NCBI RefSeq assembly: GCF_013409625.1
Contig: NZ_JACCBF010000001.1
Location: 4,529,001 to 4,593,000, forward strand
Length of the DNA stretch: 64,000 nt
Origin: Nocardioides kongjuensis
Lineage (GTDB): Bacteria > Actinomycetota > Actinomycetes > Propionibacteriales > Nocardioidaceae
Reading direction: 5' to 3'
Below are positions 42,005-50,738 of the stretch, in pieces (position 1 is the first letter of the stretch; the number at the start of each line of letters is the position of its first letter). The translations under genes and the position numbers were made by a program. The notes beneath the pieces were generated by a model. It saw nothing but the letters and a program-made list of their open reading frames with translations. It was not told the origin of the DNA and did not search any database.

Positions 42005-44200
42005 GTGTCAATCGATTCGAGCACGATCCCGGTCCAGGAGCTGGCCTCGCGGGTCGTCGAGGACGCCCTCCAGTCCGGCCTCCAGGTGCTGCCGGAGTAC
42101 GTCGGGAAGATGCTCCTCGCGGCCGGCGGCATCGCCGTGCCGGCCGGTGTCGAGATCGTCGACGTCGACGAGGTCCCGGCCGGCCTGGCCGGGCCGTTCG
42201 CGGTCAAGGCGGTCTCGACCACCCTGGTCCACAAGACCGACGCCGGCGGGGTCCGGATCGGTGTCGGCCGTGACCAGCTGGCCGCCGAGACGGCCGCGAT
42301 CCGCGCCAGCCTCGCCAACGCCGGGCACGAGTGCGAGGGCTTCCTCGTCGAGCAGATGGCGCCGAAGGGCGAGGAGGTCGTGGTCGGTGCGGTCCGCACG
42401 GAGGGTCTCGGCTGGGCCGTGATGGTCGGCCTCGGCGGCGTGTTCGTCGAGGTGCTCGAGGACGTCGCGTTCGGCGTCGCGCCGATCACCCGCGACCAGG
42501 CGGCCGCCATGCTCGCCGAGCTGCGCGGCCTCCCGCTGCTGCAGGGTGCGCGTGGCCGCACGCCGGTCAGCACCGACGCCCTGGTCGACGTGATCGTCGG
42601 GCTCGCCGGCGCCGACGGCCTGCTGGGGGCACTCCCCGCGCAGGTGCGGGAGATCGACCTCAACCCGGTCATCGTCTCGTCCACCGGCGCGGTCGCGGTC
42701 GATGCCCGGTTCGTGCTGGACGCCGAGGCCGAGGACGACGCGACCGACCACGCCGCTGACGAGGCCGCCGACCTCGGCCCGCTCTTCGAGCCGCGCCGGG
42801 TCGCGGTGCTCGGCGCGAGCGCCAAGGGCACCAACGGCGGCACCCTGTTCATCCGCAACCTGCTGGGCTACGGCTTCCCGGGCACGATCGTCCCGATCCA
42901 CCCGAGCGCGGAGAGCATCGAGGGCATCGCCGCCGTGCCGTCGCTGGCCGAGGCCGGCGACATCGACTACGCCTACGTCGCCCTGCCGTCGGGCGCGGTC
43001 GCCGAGGCCCTCGCCGCGGCCGAGGGCCGGGTCCGCTTCGCCCAGGTCATCTCCAGCGGCTTCGCGGAGACGGACGAGGGCGTCGAGCTGGAGCGGGACC
43101 TGGTCACCCGGATGCGAGCGCTCGGCACCCGGGTGATCGGCCCGAACTGCCTGGGCACCCACTCGACCAGGGGTCGGATCACCTTCGTCCCGGACGCACC
43201 CAAGGAGGTCGGCGGTGTCGCCGTCCTGTCCCAGAGCGGCGGCCTCAGCGTCGACATCCTGCGCCTCGGCGAGGCCCGCGGTGTCGCCTTCCACAGCGTC
43301 ACCAGCATCGGGAACAGCGCGGACCTGACCGCCGCCGAGATGCTCGAGCACCTCCTCGACTCGCCGGACACGCGCGTCGTCGGGCTCTACCTGGAGTCCC
43401 TCGCCTCCGGCCGGGCGGTGCTCGACGTCCTGTCCCGGCGCGCCGACGCCAAGCCGGTCGTCCTCCTCGCCGGCGGTCGTACGGCGGACGGGTCCCGTGC
43501 GGCGACCAGCCACACCGGTGCCCTGTCCGGCCACCACCGGCTCTGGCCCGCGCTCGCCCGCCAGGCCGGTGTCGAGCTCGTCGACACCCTCGGTGACTTC
43601 GTCAACGTGCTCGCCGCGATGGACCTGCTCGACGGCGGGTACGCGGTCGACAACAACGAGGTCGTGCTCTTCGGCAACGGTGGTGGCGCCAGCGTGCTCG
43701 CCGCGGATGCCATGCAGCGGGTCGGGCTGACCACCCCGCGCCTGCCCGACGCGACCATCGCTCACCTCGACGGCCTCGGCCTGCCGCCCGGCAACGGCCT
43801 GGCCAACCCGATCGACGCCCCGGCACCGACCTTGGCCGTCAACGGCGGCGCGGTCGCCAGGGACATCCTCGGCGCGGTCCTCGACGCGACCCGTCCGGCG
43901 GCCGTCATCTCGCACTTCAACGTCGGCATCATCCAGCGCAACATGGGCGCCACCCACGGCGACGTGACCGGCACGCTCATCGACGCGATCGCCGCCGCCC
44001 GGGACGCCGGGCCTGCGCCCTGCCACCACCTGATGGTGCTCAAGAGCGACGGCAAGGCCGACATGGAGGCGCTGGTCCGCGACTACGCCCTGCGGGCCCG
44101 CGAGCGCGGGTTCCCCGTGTTCGCCGAGCTCGAGGAGGCCGCCGTGGTGGCCCGCGCACTCGTGCGCCGCGGTCGTCGTACGGCCTCGTCCACCCACTGA
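42005..44200 (+). CDS. ADP-forming acyl-CoA synthetase (NDP-forming, fused subunits)
   Basis: A 731-residue acyl-CoA synthetase that would couple acid activation to ADP and phosphate formation. The order is ATP-grasp domain first (about 30-230, with LVHKTDAGGVRIG), then the CoA-binding Rossmann domain (VAVLGASAKGTNGG near 260) and the succinyl-CoA-ligase-like domain with the SHTGALSG motif. GTG start with GAGGAGAAGG. It heads a five-gene group with the biotin carboxylase parts and an MDR reductase. The substrate acid is likely an intermediate of the BVMO pathway. Confidence 0.87.
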   Translation: MSIDSSTIPVQELASRVVEDALQSGLQVLPEYVGKMLLAAGGIAVPAGVEIVDVDEVPAGLAGPFAVKAVSTTLVHKTDAGGVRIGVGRDQLAAETAAIRASLANAGHECEGFLVEQMAPKGEEVVVGAVRTEGLGWAVMVGLGGVFVEVLEDVAFGVAPITRDQAAAMLAELRGLPLLQGARGRTPVSTDALVDVIVGLAGADGLLGALPAQVREIDLNPVIVSSTGAVAVDARFVLDAEAEDDATDHAADEAADLGPLFEPRRVAVLGASAKGTNGGTLFIRNLLGYGFPGTIVPIHPSAESIEGIAAVPSLAEAGDIDYAYVALPSGAVAEALAAAEGRVRFAQVISSGFAETDEGVELERDLVTRMRALGTRVIGPNCLGTHSTRGRITFVPDAPKEVGGVAVLSQSGGLSVDILRLGEARGVAFHSVTSIGNSADLTAAEMLEHLLDSPDTRVVGLYLESLASGRAVLDVLSRRADAKPVVLLAGGRTADGSRAATSHTGALSGHHRLWPALARQAGVELVDTLGDFVNVLAAMDLLDGGYAVDNNEVVLFGNGGGASVLAADAMQRVGLTTPRLPDATIAHLDGLGLPPGNGLANPIDAPAPTLAVNGGAVARDILGAVLDATRPAAVISHFNVGIIQRNMGATHGDVTGTLIDAIAAARDAGPAPCHHLMVLKSDGKADMEALVRDYALRARERGFPVFAELEEAAVVARALVRRGRRTASSTH

Positions 44201-44238
44201 CACACCCAGCAACCCAACCGAAAGAGGGCGACGTCGCC

Positions 44239-45771
44239 ATGGAGCAGTCCCTTGCTGCCAAGCACCACGAGGAGCGCCGCGCAGCGGCCCTGGCGATGGG
44301 CGGGGAGGCCAAGCTCGCCAGGCGGAGGGCCGCCGGCGTGCTCAACGTCCGCGAGCGGGTCGACCTGCTCGTCGACGAGGGCACCTTCCACGAGCTCGGC
44401 CTCTACGCGACCTCGCCGGTCGACGCCGACAAGGACGTCACGCCGGCCGACGGCAAGGTGACCGGGACGGGCGACGTGGGCGGGCGCCGTACGGCGCTCA
44501 TCGCCTACGACTTCACCGTCAAGGGTGCCTCGAGCAGCTCGGTCAGCAACAAGAAGATGGCGCACCTCAAGGACATGGCCGCGCGCTGCGGCATGCCGCT
44601 GGTGTTCCTCACCGAGTCGACTGGCGTCCGGATGCCCGACGTCATGGGCGGCACCGGCATGGGCAACGGCAACGAGAAGGACCGCTTCCGCCGCAACCGG
44701 CAGAGCCCGTGGGCGACCGCCGTGTTCGGGTACGCCTTCGGCTCGGCCACCTGGCACACCGTCTGCGCCGACTTCGCGGTCTTCCGCAAGGGCACGGTGA
44801 TGGCGGTGTCCAGCCCCGGGCTGGTCAGCCGCGCCACCGGCCAGGAGGTCGACGGCGAGGTCCTCGGTGGCTGGAAGGTCCACGCCGACGTGACGGGCCT
44901 GGCCGACGCCGTCGCCGACACCGACGAGGAGGCGATCGCGCTGGTGCGGCAGTTCCTGTCGTACCTGCCGGCCCACAACGGCGAGGCGCCGCCCGTCGTC
45001 GCCGTGCCGGAGGGGTCGGGCAGCCGGGCCGAGGAGCTGCGCACGCTGGTCCCCGAGTCGCGCACCCAGGTCTACGACATGCGCAAGGTGCTCGAGGTCG
45101 TCGCCGACGAGGGCAGCGTCTTCCCGATCAAGGCCCGCTTCGGCAAGAGCCTGGTCACCGCGCTGGCCCGGGTGGACGGCCGGACGGTCGGCTTCATCGC
45201 CAACAACCCGATGTTCAAGGGGGGCGCCATCGACGCGGATGCCTGCGACAAGGCGACCAGCTTCCTGGTGCTCTGCGACTCCTACAACATCCCGGTCGTG
45301 TTCATGGTCGACCAGCCGGGCTTCCTGATCGGCCTCGAGGCCGAGCGCAACAAGGTGGCCGGCAAGGTGATCAACTGGATGAACGCGCTCTCGCAGGTCA
45401 CCGTCCCCAAGGTGACCGTGATGCTGCGCAAGAACTACGGCCAGGCCTACGTCAACATGGGCGGCGCCGGTACGGCGGACGCCAGCGCCGCCTGGTGGTC
45501 CGCGGAGGTCAGCTTCATGGACCCGCGCTCCGCGGTCGGTGTCGTGCACGGCATCACCGAGGAGGAGCACCCCGAGGAGTACGCCCGCCGCCTCGACGAG
45601 ATGGCCCGCGACTCCACCGGCTACGACGTCGCCCGGGTCTACGGCGTCCACGACGTCATCGACCCAGCCGACACCCGCGACTACATCGTCCGCTCGCTGC
45701 GCGACAACCACCTCGCCCGCACCAACGGCGTCGGTGAGCACCTGCTCAGCGGCTGGCCGACGAGCTTCTGA
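44239..45771 (+). CDS. acyl-CoA carboxylase carboxyltransferase (beta) subunit
   Basis: A 510-residue carboxyltransferase. The C-terminal half has NNPMFKGGAIDADACDKAT, VDQPGFLIGLEAERNKVAG and NMGGAGTADASAAWW, which are the acyl-CoA and carboxybiotin pockets of the AccD/PccB family, though with changes from classic propionyl- or methylcrotonyl-CoA carboxylases (QPGFLIGLEAE instead of PGFLPG). It lies 14 bases before the biotin carboxylase. The divergence implies an unusual acyl-CoA, or a non-CoA-thioester acceptor is possible. Confidence 0.87.
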   Translation: MEQSLAAKHHEERRAAALAMGGEAKLARRRAAGVLNVRERVDLLVDEGTFHELGLYATSPVDADKDVTPADGKVTGTGDVGGRRTALIAYDFTVKGASSSSVSNKKMAHLKDMAARCGMPLVFLTESTGVRMPDVMGGTGMGNGNEKDRFRRNRQSPWATAVFGYAFGSATWHTVCADFAVFRKGTVMAVSSPGLVSRATGQEVDGEVLGGWKVHADVTGLADAVADTDEEAIALVRQFLSYLPAHNGEAPPVVAVPEGSGSRAEELRTLVPESRTQVYDMRKVLEVVADEGSVFPIKARFGKSLVTALARVDGRTVGFIANNPMFKGGAIDADACDKATSFLVLCDSYNIPVVFMVDQPGFLIGLEAERNKVAGKVINWMNALSQVTVPKVTVMLRKNYGQAYVNMGGAGTADASAAWWSAEVSFMDPRSAVGVVHGITEEEHPEEYARRLDEMARDSTGYDVARVYGVHDVIDPADTRDYIVRSLRDNHLARTNGVGEHLLSGWPTSF

Positions 45772-45785
45772 GAGGGGCACCGACG

Positions 45786-47138
45786 ATGACGAACCCGCTT
45801 CCCCAGCGCGTCCTGGTCGCCAACCGCGGCGAGATCGCGCGCCGCGTGATCGCCACCTGCCGCCGCCTCGGCGTCGGCTCGGTCGCCGTGCACCACGCGG
45901 TCGACGCCGGCCTCCCCTTCGTGGCGGAGGCGGACATCGCGCACGAGATCACCGGCGACGTACCGGTCAAGGCCTACCTCGACGGCGCCCAGCTGATCGA
46001 GGTGGCGAGGTCGACCGGAGCGACCGCGATCCACCCCGGCTACGGCTTCCTCGCGGAGAACGCCGACTTCGCCCAGCAGGTGACCGACGCCGGCCTGACC
46101 TGGATCGGCCCGACGCCGGAGTCGATCCGCACGATGGGCGACAAGGTCGAGTCGCGCCGCGTCGTCGCGGCGCACGGCGTCCCCGTCAGTGGCGGCGCCG
46201 ACGACGCGCTCGCCTCCGTCGAGGAGGCCGTCACCGAGGCCGCCCGGATCGGCTACCCGGTCATCGTCAAGGCGTCCGGCGGCGGTGGCGGCATCGGGAT
46301 GGCCGTCGCCCACGACGAGGAGCAGCTGCGCAAGGCGTTCGAGAGCACCCGCTCCATGGCCGAGCGCAGCTTCGGCTCCGACCGCGTCTTCGTCGAGCGC
46401 TTCGTCTCGACCGCCCGGCACATCGAGGTCCAGGTGCTCGGCCGCGCCGACGGCAGCATCGTCGCGCTCGGCGAGCGCGACTGCTCGGTGCAGCGCCGCC
46501 ACCAGAAGCTGGTCGAGGAGTGCCCGGCCCCACACCTGTCCGACGACGTACGCCGACGGCTCCACGAGAGCGCCGTGCTGGCCGCCGGATCGGTGGGCTA
46601 CCTCAACGCCGGCACCGTCGAGTTCCTCCTCGACACCGTCACCGAGGACTTCGTGTTCCTCGAGATGAACACCCGGATCCAGGTCGAGCACCCGGTCACC
46701 GAGCTCACCCACGGCGTCGACCTCGTCGAGCAGCAGCTGAGCATCGCGCAGACCGGCACCACCACCGCCGACTTCGCGCCGGCCCTGAAGGGGCACGCCA
46801 TCGAGTTGCGCATCTGCGCCGAGGACCCGAAGCGCTTCTTCCCGAGCCCGGGCGACATCGACGTGTGGGAACCTCCCACGGGACCGGACATCCGGCTCGA
46901 CGCCGGCTACGCGCAGGGCACCACCGTGACGCCGTACTTCGACCCGATGATCGCCAAGCTCTGCGTCCACGCCGACACCCGCGAGCAGGCCGTCGAGCGC
47001 GCCCGCGCCGCGGCCGCTGCCTTCGAGATCGGCCCGCTGACCACGAACCTGCCGTTCCTGGTCGAGCTGCTCGACTCGGCGGAGTTCAGCGCCGGTCGCT
47101 ACGACACCAACATCGTCGCCAACATCAAGAGCAAGTAG
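45786..47138 (+). CDS. biotin carboxylase subunit
   Basis: A 450-residue ATP-grasp biotin carboxylase, AccC length, with VANRGEIARRVIATCRRLG at the start, ATP loop KASGGGGGIGMAV, and EMNTRIQVEHPVTE. It carboxylates the biotin on the separate carrier encoded next. Most actinobacterial acyl-CoA carboxylases have a fused BC-BCCP alpha subunit; this one stops after the BC domain, so the system is in three parts. Confidence 0.93.
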   Translation: MTNPLPQRVLVANRGEIARRVIATCRRLGVGSVAVHHAVDAGLPFVAEADIAHEITGDVPVKAYLDGAQLIEVARSTGATAIHPGYGFLAENADFAQQVTDAGLTWIGPTPESIRTMGDKVESRRVVAAHGVPVSGGADDALASVEEAVTEAARIGYPVIVKASGGGGGIGMAVAHDEEQLRKAFESTRSMAERSFGSDRVFVERFVSTARHIEVQVLGRADGSIVALGERDCSVQRRHQKLVEECPAPHLSDDVRRRLHESAVLAAGSVGYLNAGTVEFLLDTVTEDFVFLEMNTRIQVEHPVTELTHGVDLVEQQLSIAQTGTTTADFAPALKGHAIELRICAEDPKRFFPSPGDIDVWEPPTGPDIRLDAGYAQGTTVTPYFDPMIAKLCVHADTREQAVERARAAAAAFEIGPLTTNLPFLVELLDSAEFSAGRYDTNIVANIKSK

Positions 47139-47153
47139 AAGAGGAGCCGTCCC

Positions 47154-47375
47154 GTGCCGGAGACGATCAGCGCCGAGATGAGCGCCAACATCTGGAAGAT
47201 CCTGGTCGCCCCCGGCGACGCGGTCGAGGAGGAGACACCGCTCATCATCATGGAGTCGATGAAGATGGAGATCCCCGTCCTGGCCGAGTCCGCCGGCGTC
47301 GTGGTCGCGCTGCGTGTCGCCGAGGGCGACATGGTCAACGCCGGCCAGCCCCTCATCGACATCACCACGGACTGA
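47154..47375 (+). CDS. free-standing biotin carboxyl carrier protein
   Basis: A 73-residue biotinyl domain with the acceptor motif IIMESMKMEIPV (Lys 37). It starts with GTG at 47154 behind GAGGAG and carries no linker or second domain. Isolated BCCP domains of this size shuttle carboxybiotin between the BC and CT subunits encoded just upstream. The gene is small but fully supported by motif and position. Confidence 0.9.
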   Translation: MPETISAEMSANIWKILVAPGDAVEEETPLIIMESMKMEIPVLAESAGVVVALRVAEGDMVNAGQPLIDITTD

Positions 47376-47386
47376 GGGGATCGCCG

Positions 47387-48382
47387 ATGCAGTCCACGAT
47401 GAAGGCCTGGTCCGTCACGTCCCTCGGTGAGCCGAAGGACGTCCTGCAGCTGGTCGACGCCCCCACCCCCGAGCCCGGCCCGCGCCAGGTCCTGGTCAGG
47501 GTCCTCGCCAGCGCCGCGAACTTCCCCGACGTGCTGCTCTGCCGCGGGCTCTACCAGATCAAGCCCGAGCTGCCGTTCACGCCGGGATCCGAGCTGTGCG
47601 GCGAGGTCGTCGCGGTCGGCTCCGAGGTCACCCGACTGGCCGTCGGCCAGCGGGTGCTGGGCCTGTGCGCCCTGCCCTACGGCGGGTTCGCCGATCTCGC
47701 CCTGATGGACGAGCACACGACCTACCCCGCACCCGCGTCGCTCGACGACGCCCAGGCGGCGTCGCTGTTCATCGGCTATCAGACCGGCTGGTTCAGCCTG
47801 CACCGCCGTACCGTCCTCCAGCCCGGCGAGACCCTGCTCGTGCACGCCGCTGCCGGTGGTGTGGGCAGTGCCGCCATCCAGCTCGGCAAGGCCGCCGGGG
47901 CGCGGGTGATCGGCGTCGTCCGTGGCCCGGAGAAGGCCGAGTACGCCAAGCAGCTCGGCGCGGACGTGGTCGTCGACCGTCGGACCGAGGACTTCGTGGC
48001 CGTCGTCAAGGACGTCACCGAGGGCCGCGGCGCCGACGTCGTCTACGACCCGGTCGGCGGCGAGACCTACCAGCGCTCCACGAAGTGCATCGCCTTCGAG
48101 GGCCGGATCCTGGTCATCGGCTTCGCCGGCGGCGAGATCCAGAGCGCCGCGCTCAACCACGCGCTGGTCAAGAACTACAGCATCATCGGCGTGCACTGGG
48201 GCCTCTACAACGCCCAGAACCCCGCCGCCGTCGCCGCCTGCCACGACGAGCTGACCCGCCTCGCCGATGTCGGCGCGGTGCGCCCGTTCGTCAGCGAGAC
48301 CTTCGGCATGGCCGCGGTTCCCACGGCCGTGCAGCGGCTCGCCGACGGCGAGACCGTCGGCCGGCTGGTGTTCCAACCGTGA
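47387..48382 (+). CDS. MDR family NADPH:quinone reductase-like oxidoreductase
   Basis: A 331-residue zinc-free medium-chain reductase. AANFPDVLLCRGLYQ and PGSELCGEVVAVG mark the catalytic domain; HAAAGGVGSAAIQLGKAAG is the NADP-binding loop. Relatives reduce quinones, enones or act as acyl-CoA (crotonyl/acryloyl-CoA) reductases or reductive carboxylases. Being next to a carboxylase, an enoyl-CoA reductase role is attractive but not proven. A perfect terminator hairpin follows it. Confidence 0.87.
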   Translation: MQSTMKAWSVTSLGEPKDVLQLVDAPTPEPGPRQVLVRVLASAANFPDVLLCRGLYQIKPELPFTPGSELCGEVVAVGSEVTRLAVGQRVLGLCALPYGGFADLALMDEHTTYPAPASLDDAQAASLFIGYQTGWFSLHRRTVLQPGETLLVHAAAGGVGSAAIQLGKAAGARVIGVVRGPEKAEYAKQLGADVVVDRRTEDFVAVVKDVTEGRGADVVYDPVGGETYQRSTKCIAFEGRILVIGFAGGEIQSAALNHALVKNYSIIGVHWGLYNAQNPAAVAACHDELTRLADVGAVRPFVSETFGMAAVPTAVQRLADGETVGRLVFQP

Positions 48383-48402
48383 CAGTCCCGTCCCACGACG
48401 AC

Positions 48403-48440
48403 GCGAAGGGCGCCGGGCCGACTGGCCCGGCGCCCTTCGC
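48403..48440 (+). terminator. 17-bp perfect stem terminator of the carboxylase operon
   Basis: Arms at 48403-48419 and 48424-48440 are fully complementary around a GACT loop. The hairpin starts 20 bases after the MDR stop. No long U tract follows, as is common in this GC class. Confidence 0.8.
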
Positions 48441-48483
48441 GCTGGTGTTGCTGTGTGCCGGGCGGGACTGCGCCGACCTGGAA

Positions 48484-48591
48484 GTAACACGTTGTCCACC
48501 CGACTACCTGTCGATTCTCAGCACGACACGCCGTGTGAAACGGCCCGAACCTGCTGAGAAGTGGCGAGCAGTCGGATGGACAGCGTGTTAC
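48484..48591. repeat. 108-bp interrupted palindrome
   Basis: A 40-base arm (48484-48523, from GTAACACG to TCTCAGCA) matches the reverse complement of 48552-48591 in 32 of 40 positions. The spacer contains a small ACACG-C-CGTGT hairpin. It lies in non-coding DNA between two convergent genes and carries no obvious ORF. A fold-back mobile unit or a structured RNA are both possible. Confidence 0.7.
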
Positions 48592-48627
48592 AGCACCTTG
48601 CGCGCCGACGCCCCGGCGTCGTCGCGG

Positions 48628-49662
48628 TCAGGCGATGGCCAGCACGCCGACCAGCGACACCGTCGCGACGACCAGCGTCGACACCATGCCCAGCGCGAGC
48701 GGGCGGCCGCCGCTGTGCAGCAGCTTGCCGAGGTGGACGCCGGTGCCGAGCGCGAACAGCGCGGCCGCGAGGGTGATCGTCTGCAGCGTGCTGATGACGT
48801 CGAGCACGCCGGCCGGCACCACCCCGCTGGTGCGCAGCAGCACGCAGGCCAGGAAGCCGAGCACGAAGAGCGGGACGATCGGCGGGCGGCCGGCGGCCGC
48901 ACCGTCGGCCGCCGGGTGCGTACGACGACGGGTCGCGCTCACGACCGCGACCACCGGCGCGAGCAGCAGGACGCGGGTCAGCTTGACCACGACGGCCAGC
49001 GCGACCGCGGTGGCGCCGGCGGGCCCGGCGGCGGCGACGACCTGGCCGACCTCGTGCACGCTGGCGCCGGCCCAGATGCCGAGCTGGCGGTCGGTGAGGC
49101 CGAGAGGCGCCTGCAGCAAGGGGATCGCGATCATCGCGAGGGTGCCGCACAGGGTGACCATGGTGATCGCGGTGGCGACGTCGTCCTCGTCGGCGTCGGC
49201 GGTGCGCTCCATGCCGGCGATCGCCGAGGCACCGCAGATCGAGAAGCCGGTCGCGATCAGCAGGCTGCGGGCGGGGCCGACCTGCATCCTCAGGCCGAGC
49301 CACCAGGTGAAGGCCAGCGTGCTGACCAGGGTCAGGACGACCAGCGCGATCACCGGTGCGCCGAGGGCGCCGATCGCGGTCAGCGACAGCGAGAACCCGA
49401 GCAGCACGACGCCGACGCGGAGCAGCTTCTTGACCGCGATCCGCAGGCCCGGTTGGGCAGCGATCGGGATGAGGTCGAGGTTGGCGGCGACCGCACCGAG
49501 CAGCACCGCCCAGGTGAGCACACCCACGGAGGGGACGACGTGGTGACCCGCGGTGGCGAGTGCCACGCCGACCCCCGTGATCGCGAGCCCCGGCAGCAGC
49601 ACGGATCGCTGCGGACGTCGGGCGCTCGTCGTCGTACGGACCGGAACGGTTCTCGTGGCCAT
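48628..49662 (-). CDS. YeiH/UPF0324 family putative transporter
   Basis: A 344-residue membrane protein of the UPF0324 (YeiH, putative sulfate exporter) family, with about ten TM helices. Conserved parts are GFSICGASAIAGMERTA and IWAGASVHEVGQVVAAAG. The ATG at 49662 is taken; a GTG at 49671 in frame is possible. It is divergent from a LysR gene, an arrangement widely conserved for YeiH and YeiE-type regulators. The substrate is not established. Confidence 0.87.
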   Translation of the reverse strand: MATRTVPVRTTTSARRPQRSVLLPGLAITGVGVALATAGHHVVPSVGVLTWAVLLGAVAANLDLIPIAAQPGLRIAVKKLLRVGVVLLGFSLSLTAIGALGAPVIALVVLTLVSTLAFTWWLGLRMQVGPARSLLIATGFSICGASAIAGMERTADADEDDVATAITMVTLCGTLAMIAIPLLQAPLGLTDRQLGIWAGASVHEVGQVVAAAGPAGATAVALAVVVKLTRVLLLAPVVAVVSATRRRTHPAADGAAAGRPPIVPLFVLGFLACVLLRTSGVVPAGVLDVISTLQTITLAAALFALGTGVHLGKLLHSGGRPLALGMVSTLVVATVSLVGVLAIA

Positions 49663-49733
49663 GTCCTCCACCCTCGTGGCGTGCGGCAGGCTTCGGTAGT
49701 GAGCACCTCGGCATCACGTCATACGGAGGACGC

Positions 49734-50702
49734 ATGAGCACCCCCACCCGGCGACCGGACCTCGACGACCTCGAGGTGCTCGCCCTCGTGGCACGCAGCG
49801 GGAGCATCGGCCAGGCAGCGCAGGAGCTGCGGCTCTCGCAGCCGAGCGTCTCGCGACGGATGCTCGCACTGGAGCGGCGTCTCGGCGTGACCCTGCTGCA
49901 CCGCACCAAGCAGGGCACCACGCTGACCGCGCACGGCCGCCTCGTCGTCGACTGGGCCGGCGAGCTGCTCGATGCCGCCGAGCGGTTCACCCGATCGGTC
50001 GCCACCCTGCGGGCGGAGGGCGAGCGCGTCGTCCGGGCGGCCGTGTCGATGACGATCGCCGAGCACTACGCGCCGGCCTGGCTGGCCCGGCTGCACGCCG
50101 TCGCGCCGGACCTGCAGGTCTCGCTGAGCGTCGCCAACTCCACCGAGGTCGAGCGCCTCGTCCGCACCGGTGCGGCCGAGCTCGGGTTCGTCGAGGTGCC
50201 GACCGTGCCCGACGGGCTGCGCCACCAGCAGGTCGGCGCCGACCGGCTCGTCGTCGCGGTCGCGCCCGGCCACCCGTGGGCGGACCGGACCGAGCCGGTC
50301 GGCGCGGCCGAGCTCGCCGTCGGTGGCGTCCTCGTCCGCGAGGAGGGCTCCGGCACCCGGGTGACCCTGGAGGAGGCGCTGCGCCGCGAGGGGCACGAGC
50401 TGGTCCCGGGCCTGGTGATGGCGTCCAACAACGGCCTCACGCACGCCGCGATCGCCGGGATGGGCCCGGTCGCCCTGTCGGAGCGCGGGCTCGAGGCCGA
50501 CCTCAAGCTCGGCGAGCTGCGCGCCGTGCCGCTCGACGGGGTCTTCCTGCTCCGCCCGCTCACCGCGATCTGGCCGGCGGAGGCGACGCTGTCGGACGCC
50601 GCCGCACGCCTGCTCGCCGCTGCCGGGCCGACCGGCACCGCGCGTCCCGGCTATCCCACCGATAGTGCCGAAGGGGGTTCCGGTCGTGCCTGCGCGCCAT
50701 GA
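49734..50702 (+). CDS. LysR family regulator, divergent from YeiH
   Basis: A 322-residue LTTR with HTH RSGSIGQAAQELRLSQPSVS near residues 20-40 and an effector domain containing NSTEVERLVRTG and VALSERGLEADL. It resembles CysB/YeiE-type regulators paired with UPF0324 genes. Its own C-terminal codons carry a CTATC-N5-GATAG box (50651-50665) that probably serves the next gene, a thiolase. Confidence 0.87.
   Translation: MSTPTRRPDLDDLEVLALVARSGSIGQAAQELRLSQPSVSRRMLALERRLGVTLLHRTKQGTTLTAHGRLVVDWAGELLDAAERFTRSVATLRAEGERVVRAAVSMTIAEHYAPAWLARLHAVAPDLQVSLSVANSTEVERLVRTGAAELGFVEVPTVPDGLRHQQVGADRLVVAVAPGHPWADRTEPVGAAELAVGGVLVREEGSGTRVTLEEALRREGHELVPGLVMASNNGLTHAAIAGMGPVALSERGLEADLKLGELRAVPLDGVFLLRPLTAIWPAEATLSDAAARLLAAAGPTGTARPGYPTDSAEGGSGRACAP
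50651..50665. promoter_or_regulatory. LysR-type box upstream of thiolase
   Basis: CTATC-CCACC-GATAG lies 74 bases before the thiolase ATG and inside the 3' end of the LysR coding sequence. The arms are perfect. No good -35 at the 34193-type distance is seen. Confidence 0.5.
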
Positions 50703-50738
50703 TGCTGGGATCGTCATCCCCTGATCCGAGGAGTCGTC

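Noticed and set aside
47774..47790. Another CTATC-type LysR box in the MDR gene
   Set aside because: Only one half-site is present and it is inside coding sequence far from any start codon.
48383..48627. CRISPR-like or tandem repeat array
   Set aside because: The similarity is inverted, not direct, and has only two arms, so it is a palindrome rather than an array.
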